Shown here in pieces: positions 48,912 through 57,541 of a stretch of DNA of 64,000 bases. The first letter of the stretch is position 1. Every line of letters begins with the position of its first letter. The DNA is from Thermococcus litoralis DSM 5473 (GTDB lineage: Archaea; Methanobacteriota_B; Thermococci; Thermococcales; Thermococcaceae). The notes under the pieces are model-generated. The model was given only the letters and a program-made list of their open reading frames with translations. It was not told the DNA's origin and did no database searches. The stretch is from NCBI RefSeq assembly GCF_000246985.2, contig NC_022084.1:1002191-1066190 (forward strand), written 5' to 3'. The translations under genes were made by a program, and so were the position numbers.

Positions 48912-49358
48912 TGACTAAACTAACCATTATTTTTAGCTTATTTTTTAAAAGGTTTATTGTAAATTATCTGTGTGAATTTGCACAATGAAAATTTTATTGA
49001 ACTTTAAACAAATTTTTGAGAATACCTTTACAAACCTCTATGGCACACGTGATAATATCCCTCTGCGGCTATTATTTCGTTAAATTCTACCATTAGATAC
49101 ATAGTGTTTTTCCAATATTTTGATTGCGGAGATTATATGATACTTTAGATATTTTGGGATTTTGTTGAATAATATGCAATGATTTCCGAAAAGTTTAAAT
49201 ATATTGCATTGATCTAATAATATTGCTGGAATGACCTCAGTGTTTGAATCACCACTCAGCATTAAATCGTGTGTCTCAAGGTGTTACTTAAAAGTTATGA
49301 CATTGGCAAAGATGTACATAAGTACGTCTCGTGAAATCCACATCAAGGGGGTAGATAC
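48912..49358. other. Gene-free region between che and archaellum operons
   Basis: About 450 bases without a supportable gene. A TATA-like TTTAAATATATTG lies near 49192-49204 and another ACTTAAAAG near 49286-49294, either of which could drive the archaellum regulator gene. Single TACATA hexamers occur at 49098-49103 and 49315-49320. A 60-codon minus-strand frame (49080-49262) has no SD and is judged chance. No repeat array or RNA fold was recognised. Confidence 0.5.
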
Positions 49359-49685
49359 ATGGCTCTTCATATAAACCCACACATATTGCGCTCCCTTCAT
49401 AGAAGTGAGCTTCGGCGTCGAATATTGCTCTATCTATATCAGCTCTACCCTTCTGCTACTTATCTTTCGGAGATAGCAAGGGTGGTCGGTTCTGATCCAT
49501 CAAACGTTCGAGGAGCCCTTGTGGGGCTTGGCAATAGATACAATGGTGAAAGTTCTCTCGTGTATCTAGGACTTGTTGAAGAAATTTCTAATAATGGCTT
49601 TAAATACTATAGGCTCACGGAATATGGAAAGAAAGTAGTAGAATATCTTAAATCTTACTACACTTATTACCGAAAATTTATGTGA
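49359..49685 (+). CDS. earA: EarA-like winged-helix regulator of the archaellum operon
   Basis: A 108-residue MarR/ArsR-like winged helix: recognition region YLSEIARVVGSDPSNVRGALVGLG, wing with SSLVYLGLVEEISNNGFKYYRLTEYG. Size, fold and position directly ahead of the fla genes match the euryarchaeal archaellum regulator EarA, which activates fla transcription in Methanococcus. The match is by recall and context, not by alignment. GGGGGT precedes the ATG. Ten bases separate it from the methyltransferase gene. Confidence 0.75.
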   Translation: MALHINPHILRSLHRSELRRRILLYLYQLYPSATYLSEIARVVGSDPSNVRGALVGLGNRYNGESSLVYLGLVEEISNNGFKYYRLTEYGKKVVEYLKSYYTYYRKFM

Positions 49686-49695
49686 GGTGGACATA

Positions 49696-50655
49696 ATGAA
49701 CGTATCTCTGATTGAGACACTGGATACAAATCTGCAAGTTATGATAGATACTGCCCTCCTTTATACTATGCAGGTTGGCATGAAATACAACGTCTTTAAG
49801 GCTCTTTCGGAGAAAGATACGAGAAAGGCTCTTGAAGAGATAGAGATTCAAAACAAAAGTCTTCTAGAGAAATTTCTCAAAACATTAAATGAACTTGGAG
49901 TTGTTCATGAAACTTCAGAAGGACCCAGATTAAATCGATTTTTTTACGAGGTAAAGATTTTTAGAGAGAATTACAAACAGATAATCCCTGATTGGATAAA
50001 ATTTTTAGAAAAAATATACGAAATGGTAGATTATGCTTTTATAACTGCAGACCATCCTTATGTGTCTATGGATTTTGACAAAGACGCTGATTTTTGGGAC
50101 ATGAGGATGAAATCGAACTTTGCATCCCTATATCGAAAAATAATAATTGATCTCGGTAAAATCTCTTCAAACACAGAGATAATCGATATTGGATGCGGCT
50201 CAGTTTCTCCTATAGAGTTTGCCGGGCAGATAGGACCTAATGGGTATTACCTTGGTGTGGACTATTCTTCAGCTCTTTTAGAAATAGCCAAGTCGAGAGT
50301 AGAAGAAAAGGGCTACGATTGGGTATCTTTAAAAGAAATTGATGCACGCTTGATAAAACCTTCCCATAGATACGATGTAGCTGTACTTAGCTTTGTCTTG
50401 GAGTACATTAATGACAGAAGAAGAGTTATAAAAAGGGCAGTTGAATCTTTAAAAGAAGGCGGTAAGATTATTATAATTGAACCGTTCAGAGATAGTTTCG
50501 AAAATCTCCCTGCATTGGAATTTTTTGAAGGCTTGAATAAGGATTTTGTTGGATATCCAACTAGGGCTGAAATATCTACCATACTAGAAGAAGAAGGTTT
50601 TGACGTTAGTGTGGAGTCTCCAGGTAAGGGTGTTATGGTTATACGGAAACTTTAG
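49696..50655 (+). CDS. SAM-dependent methyltransferase between earA and flaB1
   Basis: A 319-residue class I methyltransferase. The N-terminal helical/winged-helix domain (LYTMQVGMKYNVFKALSEKD) is of the type used for dimerisation in small-molecule O-methyltransferases. The Rossmann domain has motif I EIIDIGCGSVSPIEFA, acidic loop YLGVDYSSALLEIAKSR, and LSFVLEYINDRRRVIKRAVESLKEGGKIIIIEP. ATG 49696 is preceded by GAGGTGG. The target is unknown: archaellin residues, the N-glycan, or a regulator are all possible given the position. Confidence 0.8.
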   Translation: MNVSLIETLDTNLQVMIDTALLYTMQVGMKYNVFKALSEKDTRKALEEIEIQNKSLLEKFLKTLNELGVVHETSEGPRLNRFFYEVKIFRENYKQIIPDWIKFLEKIYEMVDYAFITADHPYVSMDFDKDADFWDMRMKSNFASLYRKIIIDLGKISSNTEIIDIGCGSVSPIEFAGQIGPNGYYLGVDYSSALLEIAKSRVEEKGYDWVSLKEIDARLIKPSHRYDVAVLSFVLEYINDRRRVIKRAVESLKEGGKIIIIEPFRDSFENLPALEFFEGLNKDFVGYPTRAEISTILEEEGFDVSVESPGKGVMVIRKL

Positions 50656-50716
50656 CTGTTTTTACGTTTTATTCTTTCAAAAATTTTGTCACTTTTTGGT
50701 CGTGATTAACCTTTCC

Positions 50717-50773
50717 TACACCTATACCTACATATTCAAATACACAACTAAAAACAAAAAAACCATTTATAAT
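50717..50773 (+). promoter_or_regulatory. flaB1 promoter with three 12-base-phased TACA repeats
   Basis: TACACC (50717), TACATA (50729) and TACACA (50741) begin exactly 12 bases apart, followed about 20 bases on by the TATA box TTTATAAT (50766-50773). TACATA is, as I recall it, the hexamer reported for Methanococcus EarA binding. The predicted start near 50796 leaves a short leader with GGAGGTG at 50809-50815. Confidence 0.55.
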
Positions 50774-50823
50774 TCAACTTTTTTAGATTACAATTGAAGA
50801 ACTTCCAAGGAGGTGCCTTGGTA

Positions 50824-51771
50824 ATGAAAGTTAGAACAAGAAGAGGTGCTGTTGGTATTGGCACCTTGATAGTGTTTATTGCCATGGTGCTGGTGGCTGC
50901 AGTTGCTGCAGCAGTGCTCATTAACACCAGCGGGTTCCTCCAACAAAAAGCCTCCAGCACAGGCAGACAGACAACACAAGAAGTAGCAAGCGGTGTTAAA
51001 GTTACCAGCGTCGTTGGTTATGTTCCAACCAACGGAAATAAAATCACAAAACTTGCAATTTATGTCTCACCAAACGCAGGAAGCTCAGGAATAGACTTGC
51101 TTAACACGAAGATTGTGCTCTCAAATGGAAGTGTTGAGGCTCTCCTCAAATACGGAGGTGCTAACATTACCGGACTAAACATTGCAAACTTCACCTCTGG
51201 AGGCTACGTATATGCCAATGCAACCCAGTTTGCAAGTGCACTTGGATTAACAGAGTACATTCTTAATGCTGCATCCCTCTCAAGTCTTGATTCATACTAC
51301 GTCAACATGAGCAAATTACAGGCAGATGGCATACTCCAATTTGGCCAAGATGCAACAAGTGGAAACATTACCTGGATATACTTCAACAAACCACAATTCA
51401 CAAAGGGACCAATCCCAGGCATCTTTGATGGAGGCATTGACTACACAAGTGATACCTCACTTCAGATAGTAAATAGTACCCTAACCCAAGAAGCAGCAGT
51501 TTCATGGCCAGAGTTCGTTTGGAAAGCACTTGATGCTACTAGATTTGGTGTAATTGGAATACAGGACTATGATGAATCACTCCAAAGAGACACCCCAACC
51601 ATCAATCAAGGAGACATAGCTATCTTAGGCGTTGACGTTGAGGCGCTGTTCAATGGTATTCCAGTAAGAACAAAGATTACAGGTGAAGTTATTCCCGAAT
51701 TCGGCGCTCCTGCTGTAATTGACTTCACAACACCAAGCACATACACCGATAACGTGGTAGACTTGCAGTGA
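50824..51771 (+). CDS. flaB1: Archaellin FlaB1
   Basis: Major archaellum filament protein, 315 residues. The class III signal peptide MKVRTRRG is cleaved before [21 protein letters not shown] by prepilin peptidase FlaK. The conserved hydrophobic helix and [22 protein letters not shown] follow. The C-terminal beta domain has sequons (NIT, NFT, NAT, NMS) fitting N-glycosylation, and the [20 protein letters not shown] tail is typical. ATG 50824 has GGAGGTG upstream. First structural gene after the phased-repeat promoter. Confidence 0.96.
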   Translation: MKVRTRRGAVGIGTLIVFIAMVLVAAVAAAVLINTSGFLQQKASSTGRQTTQEVASGVKVTSVVGYVPTNGNKITKLAIYVSPNAGSSGIDLLNTKIVLSNGSVEALLKYGGANITGLNIANFTSGGYVYANATQFASALGLTEYILNAASLSSLDSYYVNMSKLQADGILQFGQDATSGNITWIYFNKPQFTKGPIPGIFDGGIDYTSDTSLQIVNSTLTQEAAVSWPEFVWKALDATRFGVIGIQDYDESLQRDTPTINQGDIAILGVDVEALFNGIPVRTKITGEVIPEFGAPAVIDFTTPSTYTDNVVDLQ

Positions 51772-51837
51772 AGCTTTTTATGGTTTCATTCATAAATTTT
51801 TTGAGTTTTTTATTTATGCTTTTAAGGAGGTGAAAAA
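51772..51837 (+). terminator. T-tracts between flaB1 and flaB2
   Basis: Three T runs (T5 51775-51779, T6 51797-51802, T6 51806-51811) sit in the 66-base gap. Euryarchaeal RNA polymerase can stop at such U-tracts without a hairpin, so partial termination here would make flaB1 mRNA exceed downstream fla mRNA. GGAGGTGA for flaB2 follows at once. Confidence 0.4.
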
Positions 51838-52596
51838 GTGAAAAGGCAAGGTGCCGTCGGCATTGGAACGCTGATAGTCTTCATTGCCATGGTATTGGTA
51901 GCTGCAGTTGCTGCAGGAGTGCTTATAAGTACAAGTGGTTACCTTCAGCAGAGAGCGCAAGCGGCTGGAAGGGAAACAACTCAAGAAGTCTCAAGTGGTA
52001 TAAAAGTACTCCACGTGTACGGATATGTAAACGGCACAGTACCGAGTGGTAAGAATATAACAAGAATGGTAATTTACGTCTCTCCAAATGCCGGCTCAGG
52101 GGGTATTGATCTCAGCAACGTCAAAGTAATGCTCACAAACAATGACCGCATGGTTGTTTACACTTATCCAAATGCCTCTGCCTTGAACAATGGAACGTTC
52201 TTTTACAAAGGGCCAATTATGGACGTGTTTGGCGGGGAGGTAGAGAACAAGTTATCATCAATAAATAGCTACAACACTACCAATAATGTTACTTCCCTCT
52301 GGGAGAACTTGGCATACTTGACAAAAGACGAGAAAATTCCCGCCTTTGGCATAATAGTAGTCCAAGATTCCGATGGAAGTTTAGTCAAAGAACATCCAAC
52401 ACTCAGCTGGGGAGATATAACAGTAATAGCTCTATGGACGATTCCATTTGATAACGACGAGGATCCATTAGACGGTTTTGGAATTCCTCCGAGTACTAAA
52501 GTAATCGGAAAGGTAATTCCAGAAACGGGAGACGATGGTGATATTGAATTCGTAACTCCTGCAACATACACAACAAAAATCGTTGAACTACAATAA
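51838..52596 (+). CDS. flaB2: Archaellin FlaB2
   Basis: Second archaellin, 252 residues, GTG start with GGAGGTGA upstream. Signal peptide MKRQG precedes [22 protein letters not shown], nearly identical to FlaB1 over the helix. The outer domain is about 60 residues shorter and shares the end motif [20 protein letters not shown]. Sequons NGT, NIT, NAS, NVT are present. It probably forms a minor or proximal part of the filament. Only two archaellins are encoded here, whereas some Thermococcus species carry more. Confidence 0.95.
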   Translation: MKRQGAVGIGTLIVFIAMVLVAAVAAGVLISTSGYLQQRAQAAGRETTQEVSSGIKVLHVYGYVNGTVPSGKNITRMVIYVSPNAGSGGIDLSNVKVMLTNNDRMVVYTYPNASALNNGTFFYKGPIMDVFGGEVENKLSSINSYNTTNNVTSLWENLAYLTKDEKIPAFGIIVVQDSDGSLVKEHPTLSWGDITVIALWTIPFDNDEDPLDGFGIPPSTKVIGKVIPETGDDGDIEFVTPATYTTKIVELQ

Positions 52597-52607
52597 CGGT
52601 GGTTAAA

Positions 52608-53087
52608 ATGGCACTTGAATTTCTTTCATCTCTTTTTAGCAAAAAGAAAAAGCAACCTTCAGTGAGTGAAAGCGAAACGGAGGAGCTAATAGATGAGCTT
52701 GAGGAGAGAATGGAGAGAAGAGAAGAAGAGGAGATGATAAATCAAGTAATGGAAAGGCTCAGCGAAGTTGAAAACGAAGTTCCAAGAATAAAAATAAGTA
52801 TTGACACACTGAAAAAGCAGTTTCAGGAAGTGAGGGAAGATATTGAAAGACTAGAAAAGACCATAAAGGACATTATGATGCTGTATGAAGTTATTTCCCA
52901 GGAAATCAACCCTTTCAAAGAGCAACTGATGCAAGAAAACCCCCTTTCACAAGAACTACATGAAGTGAAGCAAGAGATCGAGAGCCTCAAGATGGAACTT
53001 GCCCAAATAAAAAATGACATAAGAGTATTAGCAGGCTATGGTGTTGATATTGATTCAATAATATATGATGTTCTCTCGGAGGTGTAG
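52608..53087 (+). CDS. flaC: Archaellum accessory protein FlaC
   Basis: Cytoplasmic switch-complex subunit of 159 residues (ATG 52608 after GGTGG). An N-terminal MALEFLSSLFSKKKK is followed by a long acidic coiled coil and the FlaC core EISPF-like VISQEINPFKEQL. FlaC with FlaD/E links the motor to CheF and CheY. Three bases separate it from flaD. Confidence 0.9.
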   Translation: MALEFLSSLFSKKKKQPSVSESETEELIDELEERMERREEEEMINQVMERLSEVENEVPRIKISIDTLKKQFQEVREDIERLEKTIKDIMMLYEVISQEINPFKEQLMQENPLSQELHEVKQEIESLKMELAQIKNDIRVLAGYGVDIDSIIYDVLSEV

Positions 53088-53089
53088 GC

Positions 53090-54164
53090 ATGGAGGACGG
53101 GAGGTACATAACAGAGGCAGACATAAATGCCAAGCTTTCAGAGCTAAGAGGAAAAGTACCTTCAGTAGTTATCAATGATCTCAGGGAAAAGCTAATGGCT
53201 AAAAGAGACCAGCTTACCTACGATCAGCTGGAAAAAATAATTCAGAGGGTACTTGATACTTATGGAAGTCAATCCGCTAAGTATGAGCAGATAAGTAAAA
53301 GGGTTGATGAACTGGGCAACAGGCTGGGTGAATTAAGTGCTCAACTTTCGAGATTGGTAGAGAGCTTGGAGGAAGCCAAATTTAATATCCACGAAAAAAG
53401 AGCGGAGGTATTAGAAGAGAAAGTAGAGAATATCAAAGAAAAGCTTGAAAGCCTAGATGAAGAACTAGAAAGTCCAGAAGAAGACAAAAAAATTATTGAA
53501 GTACTTGAGGAAATCCCAGAAAAAATTGAGGAACTACAAGAGAAAATTGAACAGGCTGTGGAAAAAACCCAAAGAGAAGGTTTCTGAAGAAGAGGTACCT
53601 ATTGGGGAAATTAATGAGGAATTTCCTGCTCATGAGAATATTGTTGAAATTGAAGAACTTCCCCAGGAGGAAGTTGAAAAGATGGAAACTTTTGAAACTC
53701 CTGCGGATGTTGCTGAGGGGGGTGAAGTTGAGATGTCAGAAAAGAAGTTTGAAGTTCCAGAGGACATAGCAAGCTTATTATTTGCCGAAGAACCTAAAAA
53801 AGCGAGGTTAGAAACGCTTCCCGAGGACATTGTCTCAACGATGATAGCTCTTAAGTGGCTTGGATTCCTTATAGATAGGGTCGGTATTCAGAACTTGGAA
53901 AGTGTTCTTGAGTTTTACTACGACATCGGGTGGATAAGCGAAAGAGTTCTGAATGCCTTGTTGAGATATGCAAAGGGAACCAGACCTCATCACAGAGACC
54001 CAGAATGGAAGCCTTCTGAGAAGCTTACGGTTCAGGATCACTTAATATCATTGCTCTTCATCGAGAGACTTAGGGGATTAAGAATAACGAGGGATGTACT
54101 TGATAAACTTGAAAGAGAAGTTAAAATCTTAGAGAAAACGCTGGATGAGTTCTACGGGGTCTAA
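53090..54164 (+). CDS. flaD: Archaellum accessory protein FlaD/E, split by a frameshift at A6
   Basis: Switch-complex protein, about 357 residues after repair. The first frame (53090-53587) gives the helical N-terminus and coiled coil. The second (stop 54164) carries the acidic linker and the conserved FlaD/E domain ETLPEDIVSTMIALKWLGFLIDRVG. Dropping one A from 53562-53567 joins QAVEKPKEKVSEEEVP seamlessly. The second frame becomes coding exactly where the first stops. An internal ATG at 53732, with GGGGGTGAAG just upstream, could independently yield a FlaE-sized C-terminal protein. Confidence 0.82.
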
Positions 54165-54182
54165 TGAGATAGGGTGTCGCCA

Positions 54183-54695
54183 ATGGGATTCAGCGTTTCA
54201 GCAAGTACAGCAATTCTCTTTACTTCAATTTTATTGATAGTATCCAATCTATATCTAGCTTGGGAGAACAGCTATGTCCAAGTTAAAGACGCTGAGAGAT
54301 ATTGGTATGATTTAAAAATATCGAGGTTGAGCACTAAGCTTAATTTAGCCTCTCACTCCTACGCAATAGGTTCTGATCATTACAACCTGACCTTAACAAT
54401 TGAAAATAATGGGAATACAGTGAATGTAGATTATTGGAGTGGAATATACGATGGAAACTATGTAACTCTCTTTAATGTTGCTGATGATAACATAGGATTC
54501 CTATCCTCCTCTGAATATTTGCTTCCAAGTGAGAGCACCTCTCTAAACATAACTTTCATTCCTCTAACTACCTCCCAACATACCCTGTGGATATTTGTTG
54601 GAAATGGATGTGGATTAGGTGTAAAGTGGCACTACAATGGAAGTGCTGTGCTTATAGACACCACTTCATGGGTATGTCCAAGCGAGGTGACCTAA
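54183..54695 (+). CDS. flaF: Archaellum stator protein FlaF
   Basis: A 170-residue protein with an N-terminal TM helix (ASTAILFTSILLIVSNLYLAW) and an external beta-sandwich that, in the family, binds the S-layer and anchors the motor. Sequons NLT and NIT are present. ATG 54183 follows AGGGTG; the GTG at 54174 is in frame. It abuts flaG without a gap. Confidence 0.9.
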   Translation: MGFSVSASTAILFTSILLIVSNLYLAWENSYVQVKDAERYWYDLKISRLSTKLNLASHSYAIGSDHYNLTLTIENNGNTVNVDYWSGIYDGNYVTLFNVADDNIGFLSSSEYLLPSESTSLNITFIPLTTSQHTLWIFVGNGCGLGVKWHYNGSAVLIDTTSWVCPSEVT

Positions 54696-55166
54696 ATGGC
54701 CGCAGGTGGACCAGCGTCAGAGCTGATTATGTTTATAGTGGCTATTATTGTTGCCGGAAGTGTTGCAGGTGCATTAGCACATGTTACAAATGATATCGCT
54801 GGGGGTATCAAAATAAGGGGGGAGAGCTTGTCATATAACTTAAAATCAGACGCTGTTATAATAAATGATCCAGAGAACATTCCAGTAGCCGGTACGGGCC
54901 CATATAATTATATATTTTACATAAAAAACGTTGGAAAAGAAAGTATAACCTTTAGCAGCGATGCATTACAAGTATTTATTGATGGAAATATGATACCTCC
55001 ATCGAACCTTACTCTTGTAGATGTCAATAACGCTCCCATTTCCTCTTTAGATCCGTATGAGGTTGGGAAAATTGTAGTTACCACGACTCTCTCTAGTGGA
55101 GCCCACAAACTTGTGATAGTGTTGGAAAATGGAAAGGTGAGAAGCTTTGTATTTCGACTCCCCTAG
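54696..55166 (+). CDS. flaG: Archaellum stator protein FlaG
   Basis: A 156-residue partner of FlaF. N-terminal TM helix (LIMFIVAIIVAGSVAGALA) and an external beta domain with YNYIFYIKNVGKESITF. It starts directly after the flaF stop. FlaF-FlaG filaments form the periplasmic stator-like column in related archaea. Confidence 0.9.
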   Translation: MAAGGPASELIMFIVAIIVAGSVAGALAHVTNDIAGGIKIRGESLSYNLKSDAVIINDPENIPVAGTGPYNYIFYIKNVGKESITFSSDALQVFIDGNMIPPSNLTLVDVNNAPISSLDPYEVGKIVVTTTLSSGAHKLVIVLENGKVRSFVFRLP

Positions 55167-55196
55167 TCAAATAAGTGATAATAGAAGGTGGTTCAT

Positions 55197-55895
55197 TTGG
55201 TCGAGGAAGTCTTTAGAATGGAGCTTAAAGGAGATGAGCTACACAGACGTATTGGAGGTGGGATACCAGCAGGTACAATTATGTTGCTAGAGGGAGATAG
55301 AGGTACTGGGAAGTCTATTTTTGCCCAAAGATTGTTATATGGATTCTTAATGAATGGATATCGTGTTTCTTATGTGTCTAGTCAATACACAACAGTGGAG
55401 TATATTCGACAGATGTTTTCCTTAGGATATGATGTTGTACCATTTTTGATCAGAAAGAAGCTTGTCTTTGTGTCGTTATACCCATTATTAACAGGAGTTA
55501 GTGAAAAGAAAAAGTTTTTAAGCAGATTACTAGGTGAACCAAGACTCTGGGAGACGGATATAATAATAATCGACTCTTTTTCTGCTCTACTCTCAAGAGA
55601 GCAGGATTTAGATGCTGTTAGAAACTTTCTTATGTATATAAAGAAGCTTGCGAGTTTAGATAAGGTAATAATCCTTACATCAAATACCGAAGAAATAGAT
55701 AGGGAATCATTGTTTTTGTTGGAAGAAGCCGCTACAATGCTAGTTAGGTTACAAGTAAAGGTATTTGGTGGTGATTTGAAAAATTCTGCGATTATTGTGA
55801 AGTACAACAATGCTAAAGGTGTTTTTCAGAAGATAATACCATTCAGAGTAGAACCCAAGGTGGGATTGGTAGTAGAAATAGCAGCGGTGGTGTGA
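55197..55895 (+). CDS. flaH: Archaellum RecA-like protein FlaH
   Basis: A 232-residue ATP-binding KaiC/RecA-like protein that docks on FlaI and regulates motor assembly. Walker A is GDRGTGKS (33-40), Walker B region TDIIIIDSFSAL. TTG at 55197 is chosen because AAGGTGG lies just upstream. GTG 55188 is in frame. It precedes flaI by one base. Confidence 0.92.
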   Translation: MVEEVFRMELKGDELHRRIGGGIPAGTIMLLEGDRGTGKSIFAQRLLYGFLMNGYRVSYVSSQYTTVEYIRQMFSLGYDVVPFLIRKKLVFVSLYPLLTGVSEKKKFLSRLLGEPRLWETDIIIIDSFSALLSREQDLDAVRNFLMYIKKLASLDKVIILTSNTEEIDRESLFLLEEAATMLVRLQVKVFGGDLKNSAIIVKYNNAKGVFQKIIPFRVEPKVGLVVEIAAVV

Positions 55896-55896
55896 A

Positions 55897-57531
55897 ATGG
55901 CTCAAAAATTGAATGATACACTAGAAGACGCAATGAGAAGAAACCCCCATTTGAGAAAATATGTTGAACAGTTTAGAAAAAAGTATGGAAAAATGCCTGA
56001 ATTTCACCCCCAATTAAGCAGAGATATGAAGGAACTTCCCCAGCCCAATATAATTTATCCAGTTGGGGATCCAATTTTCATTCATATATATGGGGATGCC
56101 CAAACCGATAAAAAATATATTGTTATTGAACCTAAGATTGAAACAAGAGAGGAAGAAGAAAAATATGAGGTAATAAAGAACAAAATTCTGGAATTGGCAC
56201 CATTTAAGGACATTCCGGAAGATGAAGAAGAATTTGAAGTGTTTTTAGACAATATTTTTGAAGAAGCGGTTTTTTCTTTACTTAAATCCTCTAAGAGTCC
56301 TTTAAAACGCAGTTCACCTCTAATTTTAACACGTGAGGAAATGGAAAAGTTTAGGTATTTAATAAAGAGGGACATAATAGGTATTGGACCTCTTGAAGCT
56401 CTTGCGAGAGACCCCTATATTGAAGACATTCACATAATTGGGGCCAATTATGTTTCTCTTGTTCACAAGATTTTTGAGGCACTTCCAACCAATATTTCCT
56501 TTGGAGATAATATAAAGCTTGCAGACTATTTGAAAAACCTCAGTGAGCGTATAGGAAGACCTGTTAGCGATAGACATCCAATTGTAGATGGCACTCTTCC
56601 AGATGGTTCAAGAATTAACATAATATATAGTCCAGATATAAGTCTCAAAGGTCCCAGTGCAACAATAAGAAAATTCTCGGCAACCCCACTAAGCATTACC
56701 CAGCTAATAGCTTGGAAGACGTTAAGTGCAGAAATAGCAGCATATCTATGGCTTGCCTTAGAATATGGTATGAGTGTTTTTATATGTGGAGAAACGGCTA
56801 GTGGTAAAACAACAACCCTTAATGCAATTATCCCCTTCATAAAACCAAACTCCAAAATTTATACTGCTGAAGATACCCCTGAAGTTGTGGCTCCTCACCC
56901 TACATGGCAAAGACTTGTTACTAGGGAGAGAGGTCCAGAGGAGAGCAGAGTTACACTTTTTGATCTTCTTAAGGCTGCTCTAAGATCAAGACCCAATTAC
57001 ATTATAGTTGGTGAGATCAGAGGTGCAGAAGGTGCTATAGCTTTTCAGGCTATGCAGACTGGTCACCCAGTTATGAGTACTTTTCATGCTGGAGATGTTA
57101 AAAAGATGATTCAGAGATTTACTGGGAGTCCTATCAACGTTCCAGTAACTTTTATAGACAACTTAAACATAGCTCTCTTCCAGCAGGCAGTATATGTAAG
57201 AGGTAAATTCCTTAGAAGAGTTCTAACGGTTGTGGAGATTGAAGGGTATTATGAAGAACTTGGCGGAGTAGCAACAAGAAACGTTTTTGAATGGGATCCG
57301 GTTTCAGACGTTCATCATTTCAGGGGGTTCAACAATTCATACATTCTAGAAAGAAAAATAGCCGAAATAGCAGGATATGAAGACCCTAAAGAGATATACA
57401 ACGAGTTGTTCCTAAGAGCAAGGATTCTTCAAAGAATGGTCGAGCTGGGCATTACTTACTATTGGGACGTTTACAGAGAAATCAAAGCTTTTTATGAGAG
57501 GGGCATTGAGGGACTGAGCTTTAGAATCTAG
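55897..57531 (+). CDS. flaI: Archaellum motor ATPase FlaI
   Basis: Hexameric ATPase that assembles and rotates the archaellum, 544 residues. N-terminal helical crown region (1-60), then the N-domain with SDRHPIVDGTLPDGSRINI, Walker A GETASGKT (298-305), Asp box EDTPEV, Walker B YIIVGEIRG and His box STFHAGDV. Unlike the KlbA ATPase in this window it carries no intein. Confidence 0.95.
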   Translation: MAQKLNDTLEDAMRRNPHLRKYVEQFRKKYGKMPEFHPQLSRDMKELPQPNIIYPVGDPIFIHIYGDAQTDKKYIVIEPKIETREEEEKYEVIKNKILELAPFKDIPEDEEEFEVFLDNIFEEAVFSLLKSSKSPLKRSSPLILTREEMEKFRYLIKRDIIGIGPLEALARDPYIEDIHIIGANYVSLVHKIFEALPTNISFGDNIKLADYLKNLSERIGRPVSDRHPIVDGTLPDGSRINIIYSPDISLKGPSATIRKFSATPLSITQLIAWKTLSAEIAAYLWLALEYGMSVFICGETASGKTTTLNAIIPFIKPNSKIYTAEDTPEVVAPHPTWQRLVTRERGPEESRVTLFDLLKAALRSRPNYIIVGEIRGAEGAIAFQAMQTGHPVMSTFHAGDVKKMIQRFTGSPINVPVTFIDNLNIALFQQAVYVRGKFLRRVLTVVEIEGYYEELGGVATRNVFEWDPVSDVHHFRGFNNSYILERKIAEIAGYEDPKEIYNELFLRARILQRMVELGITYYWDVYREIKAFYERGIEGLSFRI

Positions 57532-57541
57532 AGGTGGTGCT

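Noticed and set aside
49080-49262. 60-codon minus-strand frame in the che-fla gap
   Set aside because: No SD, no family resemblance, low-complexity AT-rich sequence.
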